A DNA stretch of 64,000 bases from Phycisphaerales bacterium (GTDB taxonomy: Bacteria; Planctomycetota; Phycisphaerae; Phycisphaerales; UBA1924), in the NCBI GenBank assembly GCA_016699835.1, contig CP064987.1:620001-684000 (forward strand), in the 5' to 3' direction. Below, piece after piece: positions 44,577-51,693 of the stretch; position 1 is the stretch's first letter; each line of letters begins with the position of its first letter. The notes beneath the pieces are model-generated. The model did not search any database and had not been told where the DNA came from. It saw nothing but the letters and a program-made list of their open reading frames with translations. A program made the translations under genes and the position numbers.

Positions 44577-45302
44577 CTAATACATCGAAGTGCGATATGG
44601 CGGTGGCGGCAGCCTTGGCGGAGGCGGCGTCACTGGGTCGTCTTCACCGTATCGCGCGCCACGTGACTGGAGATACTCGTAGAACTCCGATTGCAGCCGT
44701 TTCGCGCGTTCCTCGTTCGACTCCCACCGCGGCGGTGCCTCGTCGCCGAGTTTCGCACGGCAGTTCCGATCCACCATCCACGGCTGCAAGTGCGTCAAGC
44801 GTACAAGATCGTTGCGCGTGCGAATCGCATCGAGCACGGGCACGAACACCTTGTACCAGCGATGCTCAAGCGCACGCCACACCGCGTCGAAATTGTCATC
44901 GCCGAGATCGAATCCGTCGCGGTCGTCGGGGTGGAGTTCGCCGGAACGGAAGCGGACATCGCCGTATGACGCTCGGAGTTTGGACGCTTTGGGAATGTGG
45001 TACCACGGCTTGGTTCCATCGTCGTCCTCGGAGGCAGGCCGTGCAGGGTCAAAGGGGAGATACGCGCTGAGGTTGATGTAGAACGAGAGCAGGTGATCGC
45101 GTTGGACGCTCCACATGCTCTTCTGAAAGTTGACGACCTGCCAGACTTCGCCGCAGTCACGGGTGTAGTTCTGACCGGATCCCTTGAACCCATGAGCCCG
45201 CAGGATCGCCGCCGATCGCTTCAGGAGTTCCTTGAACGCCACGTCCGGGTGATTGATCTCACCGGGTCGAAAGTCTGCGGCTGGGTCGGGACTGGTAGGC
45301 AT
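44577..45302 (-). CDS. DUF4304-like hypothetical protein
   Basis: A 241-residue protein with features of the DUF4304 family of unknown function: FKELLKRSAAILRAHGFKG, NYTRDCGEVWQVVNFQKS, and a beta segment ending FYINLSAYLP. The C-terminus is Pro/Tyr-rich and low-complexity. ATG 45302 was chosen; GTG 45365 is possible but has no family similarity upstream. The gene is bracketed by two ~100-base direct repeats, which suggests it arrived or moved as a cassette. It is downstream of the GspE-like gene in the same direction. Confidence 0.75.
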   Translation of the reverse strand: MPTSPDPAADFRPGEINHPDVAFKELLKRSAAILRAHGFKGSGQNYTRDCGEVWQVVNFQKSMWSVQRDHLLSFYINLSAYLPFDPARPASEDDDGTKPWYHIPKASKLRASYGDVRFRSGELHPDDRDGFDLGDDNFDAVWRALEHRWYKVFVPVLDAIRTRNDLVRLTHLQPWMVDRNCRAKLGDEAPPRWESNEERAKRLQSEFYEYLQSRGARYGEDDPVTPPPPRLPPPPYRTSMY

Positions 45303-45385
45303 CCGTGGGACCGATGTTGGAATGGTAACCACGATGCGTTTCGGTCGGATGCGTCCCTCGGCCACACCTCACACTTCGTCGCGTG

Positions 45386-45486
45386 TTCGATCCCTGCGGG
45401 ATCGTGCGGCGTGTCGTGGGGTTGTGTCCGGGGGCGTTGCCCCCGGCTACTGCCTTGCACCCCTGCGGGGTGCGTACTTCACCGCG
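45386..45486 (+). repeat. Direct repeat, copy 2
   Basis: The second copy of the element at 44401-44500. Its right end reaches the stop codon of the GspE-like gene (TGA complement at 45479-45481). The first 60 bases differ from copy 1 at one position only. Confidence 0.85.
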
Positions 45487-47146
45487 CCGCCGCCGTCACG
45501 CGGTCGACCTCTTCGAGGCTTGACGTGCCCTCGGCCACGAGCCTCCACCCCGACTGCACCAGCGTCGTGAAGAGGCCGGTCTCGATGGTCTTCTTCATCG
45601 CCGCGATCGAGGGCGTGGAGAGGACGATGTCGCGGAGTTCGTCGGTGAAGTCGAGCAACTCGAAGAGCGCCCGCCTTCCGACATAGCCCGTGCGGAGGCA
45701 TCGCAGGCATCCCGTGGGGACGAAAACCTCGGTTTTCCCCTGCAAATACCGGCCCATCCGCGTCGCCTGCCCCGGCGTCACCGGGATCAGCCGCTTGCAG
45801 TTGTCGCACAGCACGCGCACCAGCCGCTGCGCCAGCACGAGATCCAACGCGTTGGCGACGAGATACGGCTCCACGCGCAGGTCCAGCAGCCGGAAAACCG
45901 CCGAGATCGAGTCCTTCGCGTGGATCGTGCTGAAGACGACGTGCCCGGTCATCGCGGCCTGCATCGCCGTGCGGGCCGTCTCCTCGTCGCGGATCTCGCC
46001 GACGAGGATCACGTCGGGGTCCTGACGCAGGACCGATCGCAGGAGGCTCCCGAAGGTGTTGCCGCGATTCTCGTCGATGGGGATCTGCGTCACGCCATCG
46101 AGTTGGTACTCGACGGGGTCCTCGATGGTGACGACGTTGCGTGCCGTGCGGTCGATGACGCGGAGGCAGTTGTAGAGCGTCGTGGTCTTGCCGCTCCCCG
46201 TCGGCCCGCACACGAGCAAGAGCCCCGCGTCCTGCTCGCACGTCCTCTTGATGCGATCGACCATGTACGACTGCATCCCGATCTCGGCGATGGACTGCGG
46301 GACGCCGCGCTCGTCGAGGACGCGCACCACGAGTTTCTGTCCGTGCACGCTGGGCGTGAACGAGACGCGATACTCCACGCGCCGGTCGGGGAAGACGGCG
46401 GAGAAGTGCCCCTCCTGCACGGCGTCGCGCCCCACGATGGGCATGTTGCACGCGTTCTTGATGAGCCCGTATGACAACTCGCCCACGCGCTTGGGGACGT
46501 CCTGGATCGGGACCATGTCCCCATCGACGCGCATGCGGATGTGGTACAGGTCGTGCCTGGGCTCGACGTGGATGTCGGTCGCGCGACCCTTCGACGCGAG
46601 TTGCAGGAGCAGCCGCACCGCGTTCGGGCCGTCGGCCTTCCCCGCGAGGACGTCCGTCGGGCGCCCGGCGCTGTCGATGACGCTGACCTCCTCCGTGGGC
46701 ATCCCCTTGGGCGGGACGTTCTCGACGAGCGCGCCCAGATCCAGCAGCCAGTTCACGCCGCTGAGCGACGCCGAGAGTTCCTCCGCCTCGGGGAGGGCGT
46801 CGTCGACGTGGAACGACATCGAGGGGAGATCGGTCGAGAGGCTTTCGACGCCGGGAAGCGGACGCTCGCGCTCGAAGATCCACTCGTGCTTCCCGACGCG
46901 GAGGACGTCGCCGGGCCTGAGGATGGCCCGCTGGATCTTCACCTCGTTGACGCGCGTGCCGTTGCGCGAGCCGAGATCCTCGACGATCCACCCTTCCGAC
47001 GACGGGCTGACCGTGCAGTGCTGTCGGCTGGCGACCTCGTCGAGGAGCGGGATCGTGTTGTCCGTGCCGCGCCCGATGCTGACGCTCGACACGAGGTCGA
47101 TCGGCTTGGTCTGCCCGCGGATGGGAGTGAGTTTGAACTCGGCCAC
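45479..47146 (-). CDS. FHA domain - GspE/PilB-type secretion ATPase fusion
   Basis: A 555-residue hexameric-type ATPase for type II secretion or type IV pilus assembly. Residues ~1-95 are an FHA phosphothreonine-binding domain (SIGRGTDN, SRQHC, DLGSRNGTRVNE) in place of the usual MshEN/N1 domain. The GspE core has Walker A GPTGSGKTT (314-322), Walker B ILVGEIRDEET (~380-390), the His box FSTIHA, and a tetracysteine zinc site C447/C450/C480/C483. GTG 47146 is the start; AAGGA is separated from it by nine C residues. The FHA fusion suggests control by a Ser/Thr kinase. The prepilin at 6 kb is a possible substrate. Confidence 0.93.
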   Translation of the reverse strand: MAEFKLTPIRGQTKPIDLVSSVSIGRGTDNTIPLLDEVASRQHCTVSPSSEGWIVEDLGSRNGTRVNEVKIQRAILRPGDVLRVGKHEWIFERERPLPGVESLSTDLPSMSFHVDDALPEAEELSASLSGVNWLLDLGALVENVPPKGMPTEEVSVIDSAGRPTDVLAGKADGPNAVRLLLQLASKGRATDIHVEPRHDLYHIRMRVDGDMVPIQDVPKRVGELSYGLIKNACNMPIVGRDAVQEGHFSAVFPDRRVEYRVSFTPSVHGQKLVVRVLDERGVPQSIAEIGMQSYMVDRIKRTCEQDAGLLLVCGPTGSGKTTTLYNCLRVIDRTARNVVTIEDPVEYQLDGVTQIPIDENRGNTFGSLLRSVLRQDPDVILVGEIRDEETARTAMQAAMTGHVVFSTIHAKDSISAVFRLLDLRVEPYLVANALDLVLAQRLVRVLCDNCKRLIPVTPGQATRMGRYLQGKTEVFVPTGCLRCLRTGYVGRRALFELLDFTDELRDIVLSTPSIAAMKKTIETGLFTTLVQSGWRLVAEGTSSLEEVDRVTAAAR

Positions 47147-47160
47147 GGGGGGGGGTCCTT
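47147..47160 (-). promoter_or_regulatory. Shine-Dalgarno with homopolymeric C9 spacer
   Basis: On the minus strand AAGGA (47156-47160) is followed by nine consecutive C and then the GTG of the FHA-GspE gene. Slippage in the tract would change the ribosome-binding spacing and hence translation efficiency. Confidence 0.6.
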
Positions 47161-47459
47161 GTGGTGGGATGGGGCTCGACTCGAGCGAAGGTTGGGATCA
47201 ACGTGGAGTGTACGGGGAGGACGCGGGGGGGTTGCGGGGGGGCGGGGGGGCGGGGGGGTGACGAGGTGAGCAGGTGAGCAGGTGACGAAGATCGCAGACC
47301 GGCGATTGGTGCCGAGCACACAGCGGTGCCCGACACCCGAATCACGAATGCCGAACCACGATTCACGAATGCCGAATGCCGATGGCCCCCGTCCGCCCAG
47401 CCCACAGCGGCCGCCTCTCTCGAGGCGGGTTCGGACTTCTCTCACGTCATCACTGGGAA
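47161..47459. other. Intergenic region with G-quadruplex-type tract
   Basis: No gene. Four G7 runs lie at 47225-47258 (plus strand), followed by GTGAGCAG tandem copies near 47267-47285 and imperfect repeats of CACGAATGCCGAA near 47344-47378. Confidence 0.6.
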
Positions 47460-47533
47460 TGGGCGCAACAGGGCTCGAACCTGTGACCTCGGCTATGTGA
47501 CAGCCGCGCTCTAGCCAACTGAGCTATGCGCCC
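47460..47533 (-). tRNA. tRNA-Val (anticodon CAC)
   Basis: On the minus strand GGGCGCA (5') pairs with TGCGCCC and discriminator A follows. GCTC/GAGC form the D stem, CGGCT/AGCCG the anticodon stem around loop GTCACAT (anticodon CAC at 47497-47499), and ACAGG/CCTGT the T stem with TTCGAGC. It reads GUG valine codons. CCA is not encoded. Confidence 0.96.
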
Positions 47534-47577
47534 TATGGGAAGCGACTATAGCCCGAATGGCTCGGAGGTCATGGACT

Positions 47578-47622
47578 CCCCCCCCACCCTCCCCCACCCT
47601 CCCCCACCACTCCCCCCACCAC
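47578..47622. repeat. C-rich tract (G-quadruplex potential on minus strand)
   Basis: Runs of five to eight C separated by ACCCT/ACC units. It lies just downstream of the stop codon of the minus-strand gene at 47625-48356, so that transcript would carry repeated G runs in its 3' region. Confidence 0.6.
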
Positions 47623-47624
47623 CC

Positions 47625-48356
47625 TCACGCCACCGCGAGCACCTGATACGCCCCCCCACCCCGCTGGCCGTCGCCGGCGGGGAACAGACCGTGGCCGTCC
47701 ACCGTCGATCCGAGATTCACCGCCAGCACGCTCGACTCTGGCCCCTGCTCTCCGCCCGTGCGGGCCGTCACGCGATACTGCGCGACGCGCGTCCCCTGCG
47801 GCACGGTCGCGTCGGTGTACGACCTGCCCCCACGATTCCCGCCCAGGCCGAGGATGTCCCACTCGCTCCAGCCGAGTTCACCCTGCACGCGGCGCTCGAC
47901 GATCCACGTCACGCTCCGCACGCCGCGCGGCTGGCGTGACTTCCAGGAAATCGTGATCGCGCCGGTCGCGGCGTGGAGGCGGGCCGAGAGCGAGTGCGCG
48001 GCGTTGGGCGCGCCCGCGCTGCGGCGGGCCGGGAGTCGCCCGGGGATCTGCGCGGTGGTGAGAATCTCGCCGTCGCCGGTGAGCGTCGCGTGGGCGCGGA
48101 TCATGAAGATCGTCGCGCCGAGGATGTCGGCGAGGTCCTGCCGCGCCGACTCCATGGCGTTGGTCGCGGCGCGATAGGTCTCCATCGCGGCGTACTGCTC
48201 GTTGCGCTTGGCGATGAGTTCCGCCGTCGCGTCGGCGACGCGGGCGGCCTGCTCGGGGCTGAGCCCGATCGCGCCGGCATGCTGTGTGAACGTCTCGCTG
48301 TGGACCTTCGCGAAGGAGATGAGACCGTTGATCGTCTTGGGGAGGGTTCGTGCCAT
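47625..48356 (-). CDS. Hypothetical protein with C-terminal FnIII-like region
   Basis: A 243-residue protein not assigned to a family. The N-terminal ~110 residues are helical (TAELIAKRNEQYAAMETYRAAT, ARQDLADILGATIFMIRAHA). The C-terminal ~110 residues resemble a fibronectin type III sandwich, with GAITISWKSRQ, TWIVERRV, and VAQYRVTARTG. No signal peptide is seen. ATG 48356 has no clear Shine-Dalgarno. It lies alone between tRNA-Val and the repeat region. Confidence 0.65.
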   Translation of the reverse strand: MARTLPKTINGLISFAKVHSETFTQHAGAIGLSPEQAARVADATAELIAKRNEQYAAMETYRAATNAMESARQDLADILGATIFMIRAHATLTGDGEILTTAQIPGRLPARRSAGAPNAAHSLSARLHAATGAITISWKSRQPRGVRSVTWIVERRVQGELGWSEWDILGLGGNRGGRSYTDATVPQGTRVAQYRVTARTGGEQGPESSVLAVNLGSTVDGHGLFPAGDGQRGGGAYQVLAVA

Positions 48357-48557
48357 GGTAGAAGGAAGGATCGGCCGCCCAACCCGGCATCTTTATCGGA
48401 AGGACCGAGAAATCAGTTGTCCCGGGCCCACGAACGCCCAATCCATCAATCCCGTCACTCCGCCGCGTCCTGTGCACCATACATAAGGCTTCGGTGCCGC
48501 AGCATCCGGCCAATCCTGCGCGTCAATCCGTCCCTGCGACGCCCCACGCGGGCTTTC

Positions 48558-48725
48558 AAACGCTTCGAACTGGTCCTCAAGCGCTCCGAACTGGCCCTCA
48601 ATCGCTCCGCTCGGTTGGCCGAGCGCTCCGCTCCATCGACCGAGCGCTCCGCTCGGTCGACCGAGCGCTCCGCTCCAGGTCTGCGGCGCTCCGAAACATT
48701 GCCCGAGCGCTCCGCTCCGTGCGCC
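48558..48725. repeat. 21-bp tandem repeat, eight units
   Basis: Eight contiguous degenerate 21-bp units with core GAGCGCTCCGCTC and variable flanks. The unit is seven codons long, so any frame gives heptad repeats (for example LRSVDRA in one plus frame, AERSVDR in one minus frame). All frames are open over the array, and no start or family identifies a real protein. Confidence 0.85.
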
Positions 48726-48909
48726 CGCCCGCCGACGGACAACCGCCGGACCCGATCGTCCAACCGCCCGCCCGCGCGCGGCGGCTGCCCGACGCGACCG
48801 GACACGCGCCGTGCCACATCCGGCCGCCGCCGGAATCACCCACACCTCCGCCCGCCAAACCCCACCCGCCGCCAACCCACGGGCGAGCGCAGGAAAAATG
48901 GCGTCCCAT

Positions 48910-49115
48910 CCCCCGGTGGCACCGCTCTCTTTTAGCGTGTTGTCTGTCTATCCCCCGGTGGCACCGCTCTCCAGAGCGGTGTCCTTTGCGCGACGATCCG
49001 CCATAGCGCCCGCTCGAGTGGTCATGACGACCGGCCAACGGTGCGCGTCCTCGGCTGGACGGAGCGTTCGTCTGAGTCGGGCGGCTCCATCACCGCTCTG
49101 GAGAGCGGTGCCACC
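48910..49115. repeat. Interspersed palindromic repeat family, three copies
   Basis: GGTGGCACCGCTCT occurs at 48915-48928 (partial) and 48957-48970, the latter completing the palindrome CACCGCTCTCCAGAGCGGTG (48962-48981). An inverted copy at 49091-49110 reads CACCGCTCTGGAGAGCGGTG, followed by CCACC. These resemble REP-type elements. Confidence 0.75.
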
Positions 49116-49256
49116 AAAGGCACGGCGCGCGATCGTGACGCGGAAACATGGGGTCACCCGTCTCACCGATATGGGCCTCTCTCGCCCCAACGGGGCGACG
49201 GGCTGTAGCCACGGGTGGAGCGAGGCCGCTCTGGGCCCTCGCGGAACCCGTGGACG

Positions 49257-49306
49257 CCCCCCACCCCCCTCCCACCCCCCTCCCACCCCCCCCGGCCGAA
49301 GGCCGG
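49257..49306. repeat. C-rich tract and adjoining hairpin downstream of upp
   Basis: C runs of five to eight separated by A or TCCCA (49257-49293), next to CCGGCC-GAA-GGCCGG (49292-49306). On the minus strand, which upp transcription would cross after its stop, this is a perfect six-base hairpin followed by repeated G runs, an unusual possible terminator. Confidence 0.5.
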
Positions 49307-49341
49307 AGTGCCTCACCGCCCCTTTCCGAAGGAAATGGCCG

Positions 49342-50043
49342 CTAGGTGGTTCCGTACATCCGGTCGCCCGCGTCGCCCAGGCCCGGGATGATGAAGCCGC
49401 GGGCGTTGAGTTCGCGGTCCAGGGCGGCGGCGTACACCACGACGTCCGGGTGGTCATCGAGCAGGCGCTTCACGCCCTCGCGCGCCGCGACGAGGCACAG
49501 CAGGCGCAGGTCGCTCGCGCCGGCCTCCTTCAGCATCGCGATCGCGGCGCTCGCGCTCCCGCCGGTGGCGAGCATGGGATCGACGAGGACGACGGGGCCG
49601 TCGCCGAGGGCGCGCGGGAGTTTGCGCAAGTAGGTCTTGGGGCGGAGGGTCTCTTCATCGCGCGCGAGGCCGAGGTGCCCCACGCGGGCCTCGGGCATGA
49701 CGCCGAGGACGCCCTCGGCCATGCCAAGCCCCGAGCGCAGGACGGGGACGACGGTGATGGTGCCTTTCAAGACCTTGCCGACGGTCGGCTCCATCGGCGT
49801 CTGCACGGTGATGTCCTGTGTCGGGAAGTTTCGCGTCGCCTCGAAGACCATGAGGCCGGCGATCTCGGCGAGCAGGGCGCGGAAGGACTGGTAGCCGGTG
49901 CGCTCGTCGCGGATCTGCGTGAGTTTGTGCTGGATGAGCGGGTGATCGAAGAGGCGGAGATTGGGAAGGCCGGCGATGGTGCGCGTGTCTGGGGGGGCGG
50001 GGGCGGGGGAAGAGGATTGTGGGGGGTAAGTCGTGTCCGACAT
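49342..50043 (-). CDS. upp: Uracil phosphoribosyltransferase
   Basis: Upp salvages uracil by joining it to PRPP to give UMP in the cytoplasm. The PRPP-binding motif is VVLVDPMLATGGSA. Family landmarks are HPLIQHKLTQIRD, VPVLRSGLGMAEG and the C-terminal uracil-binding PGLGDAGDRMYGT. At 233 residues it exceeds the usual ~210 by a Pro/Ser-rich N-terminal tail (SSSPAPAPPDT). It diverges from the OmpH-like gene, with ~140 bases between. Confidence 0.96.
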   Translation of the reverse strand: MSDTTYPPQSSSPAPAPPDTRTIAGLPNLRLFDHPLIQHKLTQIRDERTGYQSFRALLAEIAGLMVFEATRNFPTQDITVQTPMEPTVGKVLKGTITVVPVLRSGLGMAEGVLGVMPEARVGHLGLARDEETLRPKTYLRKLPRALGDGPVVLVDPMLATGGSASAAIAMLKEAGASDLRLLCLVAAREGVKRLLDDHPDVVVYAAALDRELNARGFIIPGLGDAGDRMYGTT

Positions 50044-50182
50044 AGCCGAGCGTAGGCCGAACGTTGCGTGTGATGTCCGCGAGCGTGTGTTCCTCGTGTG
50101 GTTGGATTCGAGCCACTACGATCGGGCCGCGAACTGGGTTTTCCTCGTGTGTTTCCCGCTTTCCACCATCGAAAGGACCGCC

Positions 50183-50890
50183 ATGGCTTCTCGTCACTGT
50201 GCTCGCACGCTCGTTCTTGCCGCCGCCGGTGTTGGCGTGGGGCTTGGTGGACTTCTGGTGGGGGCGTCGATGCTGGGGCTGGCGCCGAGGGCCACGATCA
50301 CGGCCCAGGCCGAGTCGTCCATGGCCGTCGTGGACACGCTGGCCGTCGTCGAGGCGATCGTCCTGAGCACGCCCTACCAGACCGCGCGCGACGCGCGGAG
50401 CAAGGCCGCGGGCGATGTCATCACGGCGCTGCAGGTCCAGATGCAGGAGATCGAGCAGCGCGCCCAGAACGCCACCCCGCCCATCACGCAGGGTTCCCCC
50501 GAGTACGACGCGATGGCCAAGGACTACAACGACAAGCGCACCGCCGCCAACAAGGAGGCCCAGGCCCTCGAGGACTTCCAGACGAACCAGATCAAGGAGG
50601 CGTACGCCCTCGCCGTCGGCGCGATCAACACCCTCGCCGAGGATCGCGGGATCGCCTTCGTGATGACCTCGCGCCTCGACACGACGAAGTTCCGCTCGAT
50701 GGACTCCAACGGCGTGGGGCAGGAGGTCCTGGCGCGGACCGTCGTCCGCTGGCCCAAGGCCCTCGATCTCACCGACGACGTGCTCAAGGCGCTGAGCGTC
50801 ACGCGGGCGCCCGAGGAGTTGCCCAACGCGGAGCCGGTGTACCCGCCGAACTCGGGTCTTGCGCCTCAACCCGCACCCACCACGCCGTAA
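50183..50890 (+). CDS. OmpH/Skp-like periplasmic protein
   Basis: A 235-residue exported protein. An N-terminal signal/anchor (TLVLAAAGVGVGLGGLLVGASMLGL) is followed by the OmpH-type layout: a short beta segment (SSMAVVDTLAVVEAIV), a long charged helical hairpin (DVITALQVQMQEIEQRA to ANKEAQALEDFQTNQIKE) and a closing YALAVGAINTLAEDRGIAFVM, as in Skp chaperones for outer-membrane proteins. ATG 50183 has AAAGGA five bases upstream. No BamA gene is adjacent. Confidence 0.8.
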   Translation: MASRHCARTLVLAAAGVGVGLGGLLVGASMLGLAPRATITAQAESSMAVVDTLAVVEAIVLSTPYQTARDARSKAAGDVITALQVQMQEIEQRAQNATPPITQGSPEYDAMAKDYNDKRTAANKEAQALEDFQTNQIKEAYALAVGAINTLAEDRGIAFVMTSRLDTTKFRSMDSNGVGQEVLARTVVRWPKALDLTDDVLKALSVTRAPEELPNAEPVYPPNSGLAPQPAPTTP

Positions 50891-50901
50891 GCGGCGGTCG
50901 A

Positions 50902-51681
50902 CTATGACAGCACGGGCCACAGAAGCATGGCGGCGGCCATGAGCGCCATGCCCACGTCCTCGACGATGGTGACCGTCGTCATGGGCAGGTTGAGCGCCGT
51001 CCCCAGGCACGCGCAGCGGATGCGGCTCCGGTTCAGAACCGCGCGCCCGACGCCGAGCGTCCCCACCACCATCACCACGAGCGTGACCGCGTTGGTGATG
51101 GCGAGTTGGAAGCGCGTGAGGTACGCGACGCCGAGGGCCAACTCGAGGAAGGGATAGACGAAGGCGTACCCCCGGCTCCTCGCCGCGATGAGGTCGTACA
51201 TCCGGTAGGCAAAGACGAACCCGCGGAGGTCGAGGAACTTGAAGAAGGAGAAGACGACGAAGAACCCGGCCATGAAGTCGAGCATGGACTCGTGCCACGA
51301 CCACGCGAGGCGGCGAAGGCCCACGATCGCGACGACGCCGACGATGAACGAGACGATGAGGAAAAGGGGATAGAGGGACTCGTTGTCCGGCTCGCCGTCG
51401 GTGGCGGTTTGAGCGGCCGTGGGTGCCGTGTGAGGCTCGATGACGCCGTACGACCTTCCCTGGTCGCTTGCGGAACGCACGGCGTGACGCAGCGACTCGA
51501 GGGAGATCTCACGATCGGAGACGACGGTCGCGTGCGGTCCTGCGGCGTCCGTTGAGGCCGTGCGTGAGACGTGGACATTGGTCACGCCGGGGATCGTCTT
51601 GATGGCGGCGGCGACGCGCCCCTCGCACGCGGCACAGTGCATCCCCGTGATCGCGATCGTCACTCGTGCTGGCGTCTGCAT
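50902..51681 (-). CDS. HMA metal-binding domain fused to MauE/DoxX-like membrane domain
   Basis: A 259-residue fusion. Residues ~6-70 are a heavy-metal-associated domain with the GMHCAACEGRV motif, whose CxxC binds Cu(I) or a similar ion. After a linker come four or five membrane helices resembling the MauE/DoxX redox-associated family, including the conserved dicysteine RCACLGTALNLP. A role in copper handling or thiol redox chemistry at the membrane is inferred. It starts 12 bases after the sucC stop and is probably co-transcribed, though functionally unrelated. Confidence 0.85.
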   Translation of the reverse strand: MQTPARVTIAITGMHCAACEGRVAAAIKTIPGVTNVHVSRTASTDAAGPHATVVSDREISLESLRHAVRSASDQGRSYGVIEPHTAPTAAQTATDGEPDNESLYPLFLIVSFIVGVVAIVGLRRLAWSWHESMLDFMAGFFVVFSFFKFLDLRGFVFAYRMYDLIAARSRGYAFVYPFLELALGVAYLTRFQLAITNAVTLVVMVVGTLGVGRAVLNRSRIRCACLGTALNLPMTTVTIVEDVGMALMAAAMLLWPVLS

Positions 51682-51693
51682 ACCCCTTTGGAT

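Larger units (their letters stand above)
48357..49341. other. Repeat-rich region without a clear gene
   Basis: Nearly 1 kb with overlapping open frames on both strands, none with family similarity. It holds a 21-bp tandem repeat (48558-48725), a GGTGGCACCGCTCT palindromic repeat family in three copies, an inverted-repeat-rich stretch with CGCCCCAACGGGGCG near 49179-49193, and a C-rich tract beside a hairpin (49257-49306). Confidence 0.6.

Noticed and set aside
45447..47405. 652-residue minus-strand open frame over the FHA-GspE gene
   Set aside because: It is Arg/Pro/His-rich shadow translation of the real gene, which has clear FHA and Walker motifs in another frame.
48558..48725. CRISPR array
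   Set aside because: Units are contiguous 21-mers without spacers, and no cas genes are near.
48494..49006. Leucine-heptad protein encoded across the 21-bp repeat
   Set aside because: All frames are open there, the start is arbitrary, and the rest of the ORF crosses palindromic repeats with no family similarity.
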